From JAAFHB01 sp942493325 (lineage in GTDB: Bacteria > Bacteroidota > Bacteroidia > Bacteroidales > Prolixibacteraceae): 64,000 nt of DNA. The stretch covers positions 1,798,001-1,862,000 of the forward strand of contig OW818689.1 of assembly GCA_942493325.1 (NCBI GenBank), read 5' to 3'. Of this stretch, positions 37,889 through 45,989 are shown piece by piece; positions within the stretch are counted from its first letter, which is position 1, and each line of letters begins with the position of its first letter. The notes under the pieces are model-generated. The model was not told where the DNA came from. It did not search any database and saw only the letters and a program-made list of their open reading frames with translations. The position numbers and the translations under genes are program-made.

Positions 37889-39745
37889 TTACATCCATGG
37901 TTTATTCTGTGTCAGGTTGGAATTACGCACCCGCTCGCTGGGAGGAATACGGAAAATATAACACTGCTGATAAGTCAGTTCAGAAGAATTCTGGAAATAC
38001 CGCTGCTGGTTTGCCCCATTTGTATCGATACGCCAGACACCATCTCCATTAAGAGGAGGCACCCAGACCCGTTCAATGGCTCTCCAGCGGCGAATATCAA
38101 ATGACCGTTGACCTTCTCCCAAAAGTTCGATTATCCTTTCCTGCTCAATAGCGGCGAAGAATGTCTCTTTTGTAGCCGTTTTTTCGGATGCCAATGCCGG
38201 AAGGTTCCCCCGGTGACGGATTCTGTTCACAAGGGCAATAGCATCAGGCTGCGGGCCGCTGACTTCATTGGTTGCTTCGGCATACATCAGGTAAACATCG
38301 GCCAGACGCATAACGGGCCAGTTGTAATCGCCGTCACTACGACCCTGTCCGGCATAATTGCGTACAAACTTGCGAAACACATATCCAGAATTACATCCGT
38401 CGGTATTATAACTGATATAAGTCTTGCCGTTGATTACGACATTTGCATTCCATGTCTTATAAATAAAGGGCACCCAATCTGTTACCTTTAAGGATGTCAA
38501 TCCCACGCTCATCTCGTAATCCCACTGAATGGAAGATTTCATACGATAGTCGCGGTTGGCATAACTTTGTGGGTTTACGGCTGAATTTAGTTTTGTGCGT
38601 GCACCCGGGGTTGTCGGATTTGTCGGGATAAGCGGTACGGTAAAGTCACCTGTGATGGTTGATTGATAGCGATCGGCAATCTCGTAACGTGGATGTACCC
38701 AGCATTGCGATCCTTCGTGCGAACGACCAGCCATATCACGCATCAATTCTTCTCCCTGGTTGGTACCGGTACCTCCGTGGGTAAAAGTCATGATCATTTC
38801 GCCTTCCGTATTTGGATTGCCTGTCGATGGAATAAAAAGATAATAGTAGTTGGGAAGTATTTCCGCATTGCCCATAGTCCCCCATTGACCGGGATCGCCG
38901 TTACGAAACAGATTCAGGTTGTAGTTTTCGATTACCGCCTTGAAATCAGCAGCGGCTGCCGTGTAGGCGGCTGTTGCGGCAGCAGCATTGGGGGTGAAGG
39001 TATCCAGTTCAGGCCAGCCGAATTTGTTCCAGCATGCCCAGTAAAGCTGCAGTTTACCCCGGAATGCAAGTGCGGCAGGTTTTCCGGCCCGCCCCAAAGC
39101 AGTCCCTTTAACGGGAAGTTTTTCGAATGCGTAGGTAAAATCGGCCATAATCGAGTCCTTGATCTGGGCTATAGGGGTTCGTTTTAAATCCGCAACTTCC
39201 GAGTCATCAGTGATTATTTTTGTAAACCAGGGGACATCACCCCACATGGAAATCAATCGAAAGTAAACCATACCACGCAGCAGACGGGCTTCACCGATGA
39301 CTACCTCAAGGCTCACAACTGAAGCAGGGCTGGCAGTGGGAAGCATCTTCTTTACATTTTCAATAACATAGTTGGTACGGTTAACACCTCCATATAAGTA
39401 ACGGTACATATTATCGAAGTTGTCACCGTAATCATTTGGATTATAATCTGCCCTGTAAGCATCGCCGCGTCTTAAATCGCCGGCTACGGTACTTGCTGTT
39501 CCACTTCTTACCCTGACATACTCACCCTGACCGTCAAAATAATAGTCGCGGTCGAAAAGCGGCCTGATGGAGGAATAGGCCCCCATTAAAGCGGTAGTTG
39601 CATCGGCTTCTGTCTTCCAGAAGGCACTCGCCCCCAAATCGGTGGTTGTCTGCTGATCAAGCAGGTTGTGGGTACATGAACCCGTAAACAGGGTCACTCC
39701 TGTAAGCAGGCCAATAAACAATATTTTTGATTTTGCTTTTTTCAT
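37889..39745 (-). CDS. SusD/RagB-family surface glycan-binding lipoprotein
   Basis: 618 residues from ATG 39745 (the frame is open to 39781, but the signal peptide MKKAKSKILFIGLLTGVTLF with lipobox TGSC starts here; the longer start would also overlap SusC3). Typical SusD signatures: LLDQQTTTDLGASAFWKTEADATTALMGAY, GEARLLRGMVYFRLISMWGDVPW, VMRLADVYLMYAEATNEVSG, and FFAAIEQERIIELLGEGQRSFDIRRW. It partners SusC3 (39759-42836) and heads the operon ending at 36449. Intact. Confidence 0.95.
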   Translation of the reverse strand: MKKAKSKILFIGLLTGVTLFTGSCTHNLLDQQTTTDLGASAFWKTEADATTALMGAYSSIRPLFDRDYYFDGQGEYVRVRSGTASTVAGDLRRGDAYRADYNPNDYGDNFDNMYRYLYGGVNRTNYVIENVKKMLPTASPASVVSLEVVIGEARLLRGMVYFRLISMWGDVPWFTKIITDDSEVADLKRTPIAQIKDSIMADFTYAFEKLPVKGTALGRAGKPAALAFRGKLQLYWACWNKFGWPELDTFTPNAAAATAAYTAAAADFKAVIENYNLNLFRNGDPGQWGTMGNAEILPNYYYLFIPSTGNPNTEGEMIMTFTHGGTGTNQGEELMRDMAGRSHEGSQCWVHPRYEIADRYQSTITGDFTVPLIPTNPTTPGARTKLNSAVNPQSYANRDYRMKSSIQWDYEMSVGLTSLKVTDWVPFIYKTWNANVVINGKTYISYNTDGCNSGYVFRKFVRNYAGQGRSDGDYNWPVMRLADVYLMYAEATNEVSGPQPDAIALVNRIRHRGNLPALASEKTATKETFFAAIEQERIIELLGEGQRSFDIRRWRAIERVWVPPLNGDGVWRIDTNGANQQRYFQNSSELTYQQCYIFRIPPSERVRNSNLTQNKPWM

Positions 39746-39758
39746 AACAATATCTTTT

Positions 39759-42700
39759 TTAGAGACCAATGTTAATACCAAAAGAGTACGATTTGTTCAG
39801 CGGATATGCATCACTTGCATTACCTGTTTTTTCAGGATCGAGTCCACGGAATTTCGTAATTGTTGCAAGGTTTTCTGCAGTCACAAAGATCCTGACATTA
39901 TCAATACCCGCTTTTTCTATCCATCGTTTGGGCACCGTATAGCCCATTTGTATATTTTTCAATCGCAGGTAGGCCAGGTTGTCCAACCAGAAAGTTGTCT
40001 GCTCACGATTGGCATTACCTCCCAGGCGGGGCCATTCTCCGTCACGGTTTTCCCAGGTCCAGGGGTTTTCCCAGTGCGACCAGGTGGAGGCATAACGTTG
40101 AGCACCAAAATTTACGTTATTGTAAATATTAATCCAGTAATCTTTACGGCCCGCAGCTCCCTGCAACAGCACAGTCAGATCAAATCCTTTCCACGCACCG
40201 CTGATGTTCATTGCAAAGTTCGTGGTGGGTCTGTCACGCTGAATACGGGGATAAGCTTTCCTGTCTTCGCTGGTAATCCGTCCGTCGCCGTTGAGGTCTT
40301 TGCGGAGAATATCACCAGGTGAGGCACCTTGCGGGGTGGCATTGTAAACATCCTGCCAGGTCTGTGCTATACCAATGTCCTGGTAAGAGTAGAGAAAGTG
40401 ATAGGGCATATTCAGGAAAATATCACCCTTTCCCAGAAATTCGTTCCATTTTTCCAAAACCGTGGAGTTGAATGAGGCATTCAAATTTACCGAATAGTTG
40501 AAACTTCCGATTTTGTCTCTCCATGTAAAATTACCTTCTATCCCGGTGTTGCGTAACTCACCAATATTTAGTCGTGGTGGATTATATGCGCCGGAAAGGT
40601 GAAACGACATATCTGACTCCCTGAGCATCCCGACTGTCAGCCGGTTATAATAGTCAATTTCGGAAGTCAGCCGGTTATCAAAAAAAGTAAGATCCAAACC
40701 AATGTTCAATATATTGGTTGATTCCCACGAAAGGTTCTGATTAACCATTTGGCTATATACAAACCCTTTTGTAATTAAACCTCCTATCATATAAGTCGCA
40801 GCGGTAAGGGTTTCCTGCTGTTCGTAACGTTCTACTCCACTGTTGTTTCCTAATCCACCGTATGACAAGCGTAATTTACCACTGTTAAGCCAGCCACCGG
40901 TGACAGGCTTCATAAAATCTTCCTCGGTAAAACGCCACCCAAGCGATGCAGATGGAAAGAACCCGAAACGTCTGCCTTTCAAAAATTTTGAAGAACCATC
41001 GTAACGGAAATTGGCTTCAAAAAGATATTTATCGTAGCCATTATAATTTATACGACCGATAAAAGACTGAAGTCCTTCGTTGTTTGAATTTCCACCAGTA
41101 CCCATAATATCGGTAAGGGCAGCATCTATTTCGTGAAGCGAGGGATGCAGACGATCGTTTCGCGAACTCATCTGGTAACGGTTATACCAATATTCCTCGC
41201 TGTATACGAAAAGTGCACTCAACTCATGATTCTGTTTGATCGTAAGATTATAATTCAAACGTCCGTTTAACTGGGTTTTGTACCCGGTATTGGTGTAATT
41301 GGCCACTCCCGCATTATTTCCAACATAAAACCGCGAACCAAAAGAGGCTGTCTGAAAGTTGTACGACTGGTTAGGTATAGCGGCCGTCCACCTGAACTGG
41401 TTATAGTAGTTGAGCGCATAGTCGACCCTGGCAGTAAGACCTTTTAGCGGTGACCAGTCCAGGTAACCACTGACATTCGCTTCCTGGCGGTTTTGCCTGT
41501 TGAGATTATTGACGTAAATTGTATACGGATTGTAGGCCTGAAGGTCCTCACTATACGCCATCACCGAGCCATAATGCCCGCTGACCGGATCATACGGAGT
41601 GATACCAGCAATAGCATACTGCATATCAAAACCACCAGTATTGGTAGGAGCATCATCTGTAAAACCATCCTCCAGCGCATACACATATTTCGACCAGTTT
41701 CCTGCAAACTTAACGCCGATATTCATGTCAGGTCTGATCTTGTAGTCGTAATTAAAGCGTGCGTTGTAAAGAGAATAGTCATTATTAATCTGTAAACCTT
41801 TTTCATCCATCATGCCTATGGAAATAAAAAAGTTTGATTTGTCATTTCCTCCCGATGCAGAAACGTTATGATTCTGCACCTGGCCATCACGCATCATTAT
41901 CTTCCACCAGTCAGTATTAGGATACCGCAACGGATCAATCATACCCAGTGCCAGCCACTGGTCGATGGTACCATCCTTGAAGAGATAGTTCGATCGTAAT
42001 GTGTTTACCGCAGCCAAACGTTGATGTAAGGTAAGCGCACGCGGATAGTCAGCCATAAAGGAGTATGCCTTTGTTGGATGCTCCAGGGCAAAGGAGCTGC
42101 TTACATTAATCCTTGTTTTGTCCTGTCCTTTTCCCGATTTGGTGGTGATCAGTATAACACCATTGGCTGCACGCGATCCGTAAACAGCTGCAGAGGTGGC
42201 ATCTTTAAGCACCGATATGCTTTCAATATCATTCATGTTCACCCGGTTGATGTCTACATCGGGCATACCGTCAACAACTATCAGAGGATTCGCATTGTTA
42301 AGAGATCCCAGGCCACGGACAAGCAGCGAAACATCGTTTTTACCAGCCATACCTGTATTCTGACTCACTGCAAGTCCCGGAACAAGCCCGGTCAACCCCG
42401 ATGAAACATTCGAAAGGGTACGGCTGGTAATCTTATCATCAATCTTCACCGTGGCGACGGCACCCGTAAGATTAACCTTTTTCTGAGTACCATACCCCAC
42501 AACAACAACCTCTTCAACACCAACAATATCAGCCACAAGGGTAACAGATAATGTTGTCTTTGCACCTAAGGTAACCTCCCGTGGTTTTAACCCCACAAAA
42601 GTGAAAACCAAAGTCGTGGCATCGGGTGGTACAGAAATCGAAAATTTTCCGTCAATATCGGTGACCGTTCCTATGTTCTGCCCTTTGACGACAACAGCTA

Positions 42701-42836
42701 CACCAGGAATTGACGTACCATTTTCCTCTGTAACCGTTCCGCTGTAGACCTTATTCTGTGCCCCCACCCAATAACCGGCAAGCAGCAAGGGAATAAGAAC
42801 CATTAGTAATTTCATAAAAACCCTTTTTCTTTTCAT
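39759..42836 (-). CDS. SusC/RagA-family TonB-dependent outer-membrane transporter
   Basis: 1025 residues. Signal peptide, carboxypeptidase-like domain (YSGTVTEENGTSIPGVAVVV, residues about 30-105), TonB box EEVVVVGYGTQKKVNLTGA, plug (NPLIVVDGMPDVDINRVNMND, AAVYGSRAANGVILITTKSG), and a barrel ending in SFGINIGL. It is the first gene of the PUL block. The divergent region to the right (42837-43411) must carry the promoter. It imports oligosaccharides released by the PUL lyases, with the SusD encoded 13 bp downstream. Confidence 0.96.
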   Translation of the reverse strand: MKRKRVFMKLLMVLIPLLLAGYWVGAQNKVYSGTVTEENGTSIPGVAVVVKGQNIGTVTDIDGKFSISVPPDATTLVFTFVGLKPREVTLGAKTTLSVTLVADIVGVEEVVVVGYGTQKKVNLTGAVATVKIDDKITSRTLSNVSSGLTGLVPGLAVSQNTGMAGKNDVSLLVRGLGSLNNANPLIVVDGMPDVDINRVNMNDIESISVLKDATSAAVYGSRAANGVILITTKSGKGQDKTRINVSSSFALEHPTKAYSFMADYPRALTLHQRLAAVNTLRSNYLFKDGTIDQWLALGMIDPLRYPNTDWWKIMMRDGQVQNHNVSASGGNDKSNFFISIGMMDEKGLQINNDYSLYNARFNYDYKIRPDMNIGVKFAGNWSKYVYALEDGFTDDAPTNTGGFDMQYAIAGITPYDPVSGHYGSVMAYSEDLQAYNPYTIYVNNLNRQNRQEANVSGYLDWSPLKGLTARVDYALNYYNQFRWTAAIPNQSYNFQTASFGSRFYVGNNAGVANYTNTGYKTQLNGRLNYNLTIKQNHELSALFVYSEEYWYNRYQMSSRNDRLHPSLHEIDAALTDIMGTGGNSNNEGLQSFIGRINYNGYDKYLFEANFRYDGSSKFLKGRRFGFFPSASLGWRFTEEDFMKPVTGGWLNSGKLRLSYGGLGNNSGVERYEQQETLTAATYMIGGLITKGFVYSQMVNQNLSWESTNILNIGLDLTFFDNRLTSEIDYYNRLTVGMLRESDMSFHLSGAYNPPRLNIGELRNTGIEGNFTWRDKIGSFNYSVNLNASFNSTVLEKWNEFLGKGDIFLNMPYHFLYSYQDIGIAQTWQDVYNATPQGASPGDILRKDLNGDGRITSEDRKAYPRIQRDRPTTNFAMNISGAWKGFDLTVLLQGAAGRKDYWINIYNNVNFGAQRYASTWSHWENPWTWENRDGEWPRLGGNANREQTTFWLDNLAYLRLKNIQMGYTVPKRWIEKAGIDNVRIFVTAENLATITKFRGLDPEKTGNASDAYPLNKSYSFGINIGL

Positions 42837-43411
42837 AGTATATAAATTAATAATACATAATATAAAAACTTCATAATGAAGGAACGAGCCTGGTTTTTCA
42901 TAAAATGTCAGCAGGAATTCAATGAACGAGAAATCTAAAAGAAATTAAAAAAAAATAAAAATTTAAAAAATTAGAAAATTGTGTTATAAAGAACTCGTGG
43001 GCACGATGATGTACCGGTATAATTAAAATCTGTCAGAATTTAATGTTCTTGGGGATGGATGACGACGGCAAAGAAATCGGGGAATATTCTTACAAACGTT
43101 TTTCTTGCTTTCAGGATACTTAATACAGTTATCCCTAAGTTTTTAAGATAATCGTGAGAAAATGGTGCTGCCGATTTTTTCATGATCTGAGAAGAAGTTA
43201 ATCGGTTTGGAAAAACATTCTGTTTACCCTTCGGAATTCCAACTACCCAGGTCCTTCGATAAGGACCAATTCAAAACAAATATAAAACAATTTTAATGAA
43301 TTTTTACACTTTCGTATCACGATTTTTGGCGAATTTTTGTGAAAGGTCATAGTACAATATTGAAAAAGTATTGTCAACAATACAACGAAAAAGTTGCATG
43401 TTATTCAATTA
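42837..43411 (-). promoter_or_regulatory. Divergent AT-rich intergenic region, presumed PUL promoter
   Basis: About 575 bp without a gene separates SusC3 (minus) from the parD operators (plus). A minus-strand TATATTTG (43284-43277) fits the Bacteroidota -7 consensus TAnnTTTG. Just downstream of it a perfect 7-bp hairpin, GGTCCTT-CGAT-AAGGACC (43250-43267), would lie at the 5' end of the transcript. No good -33 element is seen, and the leader would be over 400 nt, so this assignment is weak. No regulator gene is present. Confidence 0.3.
43368..43383. promoter_or_regulatory. Palindrome upstream of parD
   Basis: GTATTGT-CA-ACAATAC is a perfect 7-bp inverted repeat with a 2-nt spacer, about 55 bp before the parD start. 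It may be a distal operator for the ParD/ParE complex. Confidence 0.4.
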
Positions 43412-43429
43412 TGGTGTAAATTTACACCA
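43412..43429. promoter_or_regulatory. Perfect palindromic operator candidate directly before parD
   Basis: TGGTGTAAATTTACACCA is an uninterrupted 18-bp palindrome ending 9 bp before the parD ATG at 43439. ParD antitoxins usually repress their own operon by binding such sites. The position also supports the ATG at 43439 over the upstream ATG at 43394. Confidence 0.6.
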
Positions 43430-43438
43430 AAAAATAGT

Positions 43439-43678
43439 ATGGCAAGACAAAGTATCTCTTTTACGAAACCAAATGATGAATGGTTAAAAGCACAAGTAAA
43501 TAGCGAGGAATATTCCAGCAAAAGTGAACTTATAAATGATCTGATTAGACAGGCTCGAAACCAACAAGTTCAGGCTGATTGGATTAGAACAAAATTGAAT
43601 AAATCTGAAGCTAACGGATTTACTGATGAAACAAAAGAACAAATCTTAAACCAATCAAAGTCTTTGCTTAATGGCTAA
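43439..43678 (+). CDS. parD: ParD-family antitoxin
   Basis: 79 residues from ATG 43439. The start at 43394 would run through the palindromic operator, and the antitoxin family begins MARQSISFT..., so 43439 is chosen. The N-terminal ribbon-helix-helix (SISFTKPNDEWLKAQVNSEE, SSKSELINDLIRQAR) binds DNA, and the C-terminal tail neutralises the ParE toxin. The stop overlaps the parE start by 8 bp, the usual coupled arrangement. Appears intact. Confidence 0.88.
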   Translation: MARQSISFTKPNDEWLKAQVNSEEYSSKSELINDLIRQARNQQVQADWIRTKLNKSEANGFTDETKEQILNQSKSLLNG

Positions 43679-43886
43679 ATATAGATTAAGTAAAGAAGCG
43701 AAGGAAGACCTGATAAGAATTCATCATTACGGAGTTGAACAGTTTGGAATAACCCAGGCTGATCAATACTTTGATGCGTTTTTTGAGTATTTTGACATTA
43801 TTGCTCAACGACCATTTTCGTTTGAATCAGTCGATTATATAAAAAAAGGATATAGAAGATGTGTTTGTGGGATTGACAGTATATAA
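43671..43886 (+). pseudogene. parE: ParE-family toxin, C-terminally shortened
   Basis: 71 residues: MAKYRLSKEAKEDLIRIHHY, then ITQADQYFDAFFEYFDIIAQ, ending GYRRCVCGIDSI. ParE/RelE-superfamily toxins usually run on for about 25 more residues after this motif (the last strands, typically ...SIYYRI...). Here the stop (TAA, 43884-43886) falls at the border of the 187-bp foldback element at 43888. The last beta-strands and their conserved residues are therefore missing, so the toxin is probably inactive. An alternative is that the short form is still active. Confidence 0.65.
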
Positions 43887-43887
43887 G

Positions 43888-44074
43888 ATTCAATGACGTT
43901 TAGTTAGCAATAGCAGTTGAAATTTTACCACAGAGATAGCAAAGTTTTACGCAGAGAACCGCAATGAAATTCTGGAATATCTACCTCTGCGGTTCTTTGC
44001 GCCTCCTTAGCGTTCATTTAGTTCTTTGCGTTTAAATTTTTATTCTCCTACACCTTAACTAAACGACATTGAAT
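43888..44074. mobile_element. 187-bp MITE-like foldback element
   Basis: The ends are 19-bp inverted repeats with one mismatch: ATTCAATGACGTTTAGTTA (43888-43906) against the complement of 44056-44074. They are flanked by the 4-bp direct repeat TAAG (43884-43887 and 44075-44078), a likely target-site duplication. Inside, CGCAGAGAACCGCA (43950-43963) is again inverted, with one mismatch, at 43988-44001, so most of the element folds back on itself. It encodes nothing. Its inner CACAGAG/GCAGAGAACCGC text is a familiar intergenic repeat type in Bacteroidota genomes. Confidence 0.65.
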
Positions 44075-44084
44075 TAAGATGTCA

Positions 44085-44240
44085 CAACTACGTTGCTTTA
44101 AAAAATACCATAATGCATTCAGCTACAAAGATAACGCAACTACGTTGCTGAAAAGGTTGCTGCGTAGCAGCGATATCTTTGTAGAAAAATATGGAATGGA
44201 AAAATGAAGCCACGTAGTGGTGAAATCTTTATAAACAATT
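44085..44240. repeat. Palindromic intergenic repeat with CTACAAAGATA ends
   Basis: CTACAAAGATA (44123-44133) is exactly inverted at 44174-44184 (TATCTTTGTAG). Between them the arms AACTACGTTGCT and GCTGCGTAGCAGC-like text pair partly. Related fragments flank it: CACAACTACGTTGC before (44083-44096) and CCACGTAGTGG followed by ATCTTTATA after (44210-44232). It looks like two or three nested copies of a dispersed Bacteroidota palindromic repeat. The remaining spacer to aspartokinase (44241-44441) shows no gene. Confidence 0.5.
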
Positions 44241-44441
44241 ATTATTTTGTGGATTAACAATTTTCGTTGAAGTTTAACCGAATACCAATGATCCGAAATA
44301 CATTTTCCACCTGTTTTTAGCTCCGCTTTTTATCTTCACTGTTAAATCGTAAGTGAAAAAACAACTGGAATGTTCCTGCAACCGGTTGTGAGGAACAAAA
44401 TATTTCTAATTTTACAGCAATAAACAATAAAACACAGGGAA

Positions 44442-45758
44442 ATGAAAGTATTTAAATTCGGAGGAACTTCAGTGGGATCTGTTGAAAACATGAGAACTGT
44501 GATGAACCTCATTGCTGACGGAGAACAAAAGCTGGTCGTGTTATCCGCAATGTCGGGAACAACAAACAGTTTGCTTGAAATATCTGATTACCTGACAAAA
44601 AAAAATAAAGAATCGGCATTAAGTATTATCAGTGCCCTTGAAAAAAAATACTATAACGTTGTTTTCGATCTCTATACCACCAAGGAGATGAAAGAAAAGG
44701 GGAAACGTGTGCTCGAAGAGCGGTTTGAAGTCATCAAATCATATACTGCAGGTATTTTTACAGAAGCAGGAGGACGGGCTTTACTGGCACAGGGAGAGCT
44801 TATTTCAACTGCTCTGTTCACCTTGTTGCTGCAGGAATCGGGATATAAAGCACTTTTACTTCCCGCGCTTGACTTTATGAAAATTGATTCAGATAAAATG
44901 CCTGACAGTTATTACATTAAGGATAAGCTGAATGGCATCATAAAAAGTCATGCCAGAGCCGACTATTACATTACCCAGGGATTTATATGCCGCAATGAAG
45001 CGGGTGAAATCGACAACCTTCAACGCGGTGGATCCGACTATACCGCCACATTGGTCGGGGCTGCCATCAACAGTGAAGAGGTTCAGATATGGACCGATAT
45101 TGACGGATTTCATAACAACGACCCACGATTTGTAGAAAACACGAAAAAAGTGGATACCCTGTCGTTCAATGAAGCATCGGAGCTGGCCTATTTTGGCGCA
45201 AAAATCCTTCATCCCCAAACGGTATTGCCGGCAATGATGAACGACATTCCGGTGAGACTGAAAAATACAATGAATCCGCCTGATCCCGGAACCCTGATAA
45301 CATCCGAAAGCAAGACTACAGGGATAAAAGCGGTTGCTGCTAAAGATGGAATTACTGCCATTAAAATAAGGTCCGGAAGGATGCTCAATGCGTATGGCTT
45401 TATCAAAAATATTTTCGAAATATTTGAATTCTTTAAAACATCAATTGATATGATTACAACTTCTGAAGTAGCTGTATCATTGACAATTGATGATCCAAAA
45501 AATCTCAATGAGATTATCGCGGAATTAAAAGAGTATGGCAATGTCGAAATAGACAGGGATCAAACCATTGTCTGTATAGTGGGAAATATGATTGCGGAGG
45601 AAAAGGGATTTGCTGCCCGCGTATTCACAGCGCTCGAGCATATTCCGATCAGAATGATTTCCTACGGGGGAAGCCGTAATAATATATCACTGCTTGTTCA
45701 TACCAATGACAAAAAAGCAACACTTCAGGCATTGAGCAATAAGCTGCTTAACACATAA
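44442..45758 (+). CDS. lysC: Aspartate kinase (aspartokinase)
   Basis: 438 residues, the usual monofunctional length. It phosphorylates L-aspartate with ATP, the first step toward lysine, threonine and methionine. Visible motifs are VFKFGGTSVGS (residues 3-13), RGGSDYTATLVGAA (about 198), IWTDIDGFHNNDPR (about 218) and ELAYFGAKILHPQT (about 246), followed by two ACT-type regions (SIDMITTSEVAVSLTI and PIRMISYGGSRNNISLLV), which normally mediate feedback inhibition. The start is set by the conserved N-terminus. The gene stands alone, convergent with the HAD remnant 4 bp beyond its stop. The exact symbol among paralogues is uncertain. Confidence 0.93.
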   Translation: MKVFKFGGTSVGSVENMRTVMNLIADGEQKLVVLSAMSGTTNSLLEISDYLTKKNKESALSIISALEKKYYNVVFDLYTTKEMKEKGKRVLEERFEVIKSYTAGIFTEAGGRALLAQGELISTALFTLLLQESGYKALLLPALDFMKIDSDKMPDSYYIKDKLNGIIKSHARADYYITQGFICRNEAGEIDNLQRGGSDYTATLVGAAINSEEVQIWTDIDGFHNNDPRFVENTKKVDTLSFNEASELAYFGAKILHPQTVLPAMMNDIPVRLKNTMNPPDPGTLITSESKTTGIKAVAAKDGITAIKIRSGRMLNAYGFIKNIFEIFEFFKTSIDMITTSEVAVSLTIDDPKNLNEIIAELKEYGNVEIDRDQTIVCIVGNMIAEEKGFAARVFTALEHIPIRMISYGGSRNNISLLVHTNDKKATLQALSNKLLNT

Positions 45759-45762
45759 TTTC

Positions 45763-45987
45763 TTAAAACAGGATCTCGTTCAGACAACTGTATACTTTTG
45801 CGTCTGAACTCAACAGCCGCTTCCTTGACTGGTGTCCATTTGCAACTAGAATACATTTGCACCCGAGAGCCTGCGCGACATCATAATCGTGCAAGGTATC
45901 TCCGATCAGAAGGGTACGTTCCGGGTTCAGCCCCCTGGCCTTCATAAGCGATCGGCCATTTTCCACTTTTGAAACTGCATAATGATT
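45763..45987 (-). pseudogene. C-terminal remnant of a HAD-family phosphatase
   Basis: The frame reads NNHYAVSKVENGRSLM, then RTLLIGDTLHDYDVAQALGCKC and ILVANGHQS. This is the end of a phosphoglycolate-phosphatase-like HAD protein (motif IV GDTLHDYDVA). Homologues carry about 120 more residues before this point, including the catalytic DxDGT motif, which is absent here: the frame meets a stop just upstream and the stop of the acyltransferase gene lies there. Deletion has removed the 5' half. A 67-codon frame from a GTG at 45966 remains, but no function is expected. Confidence 0.75.
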
Positions 45988-45989
45988 GT

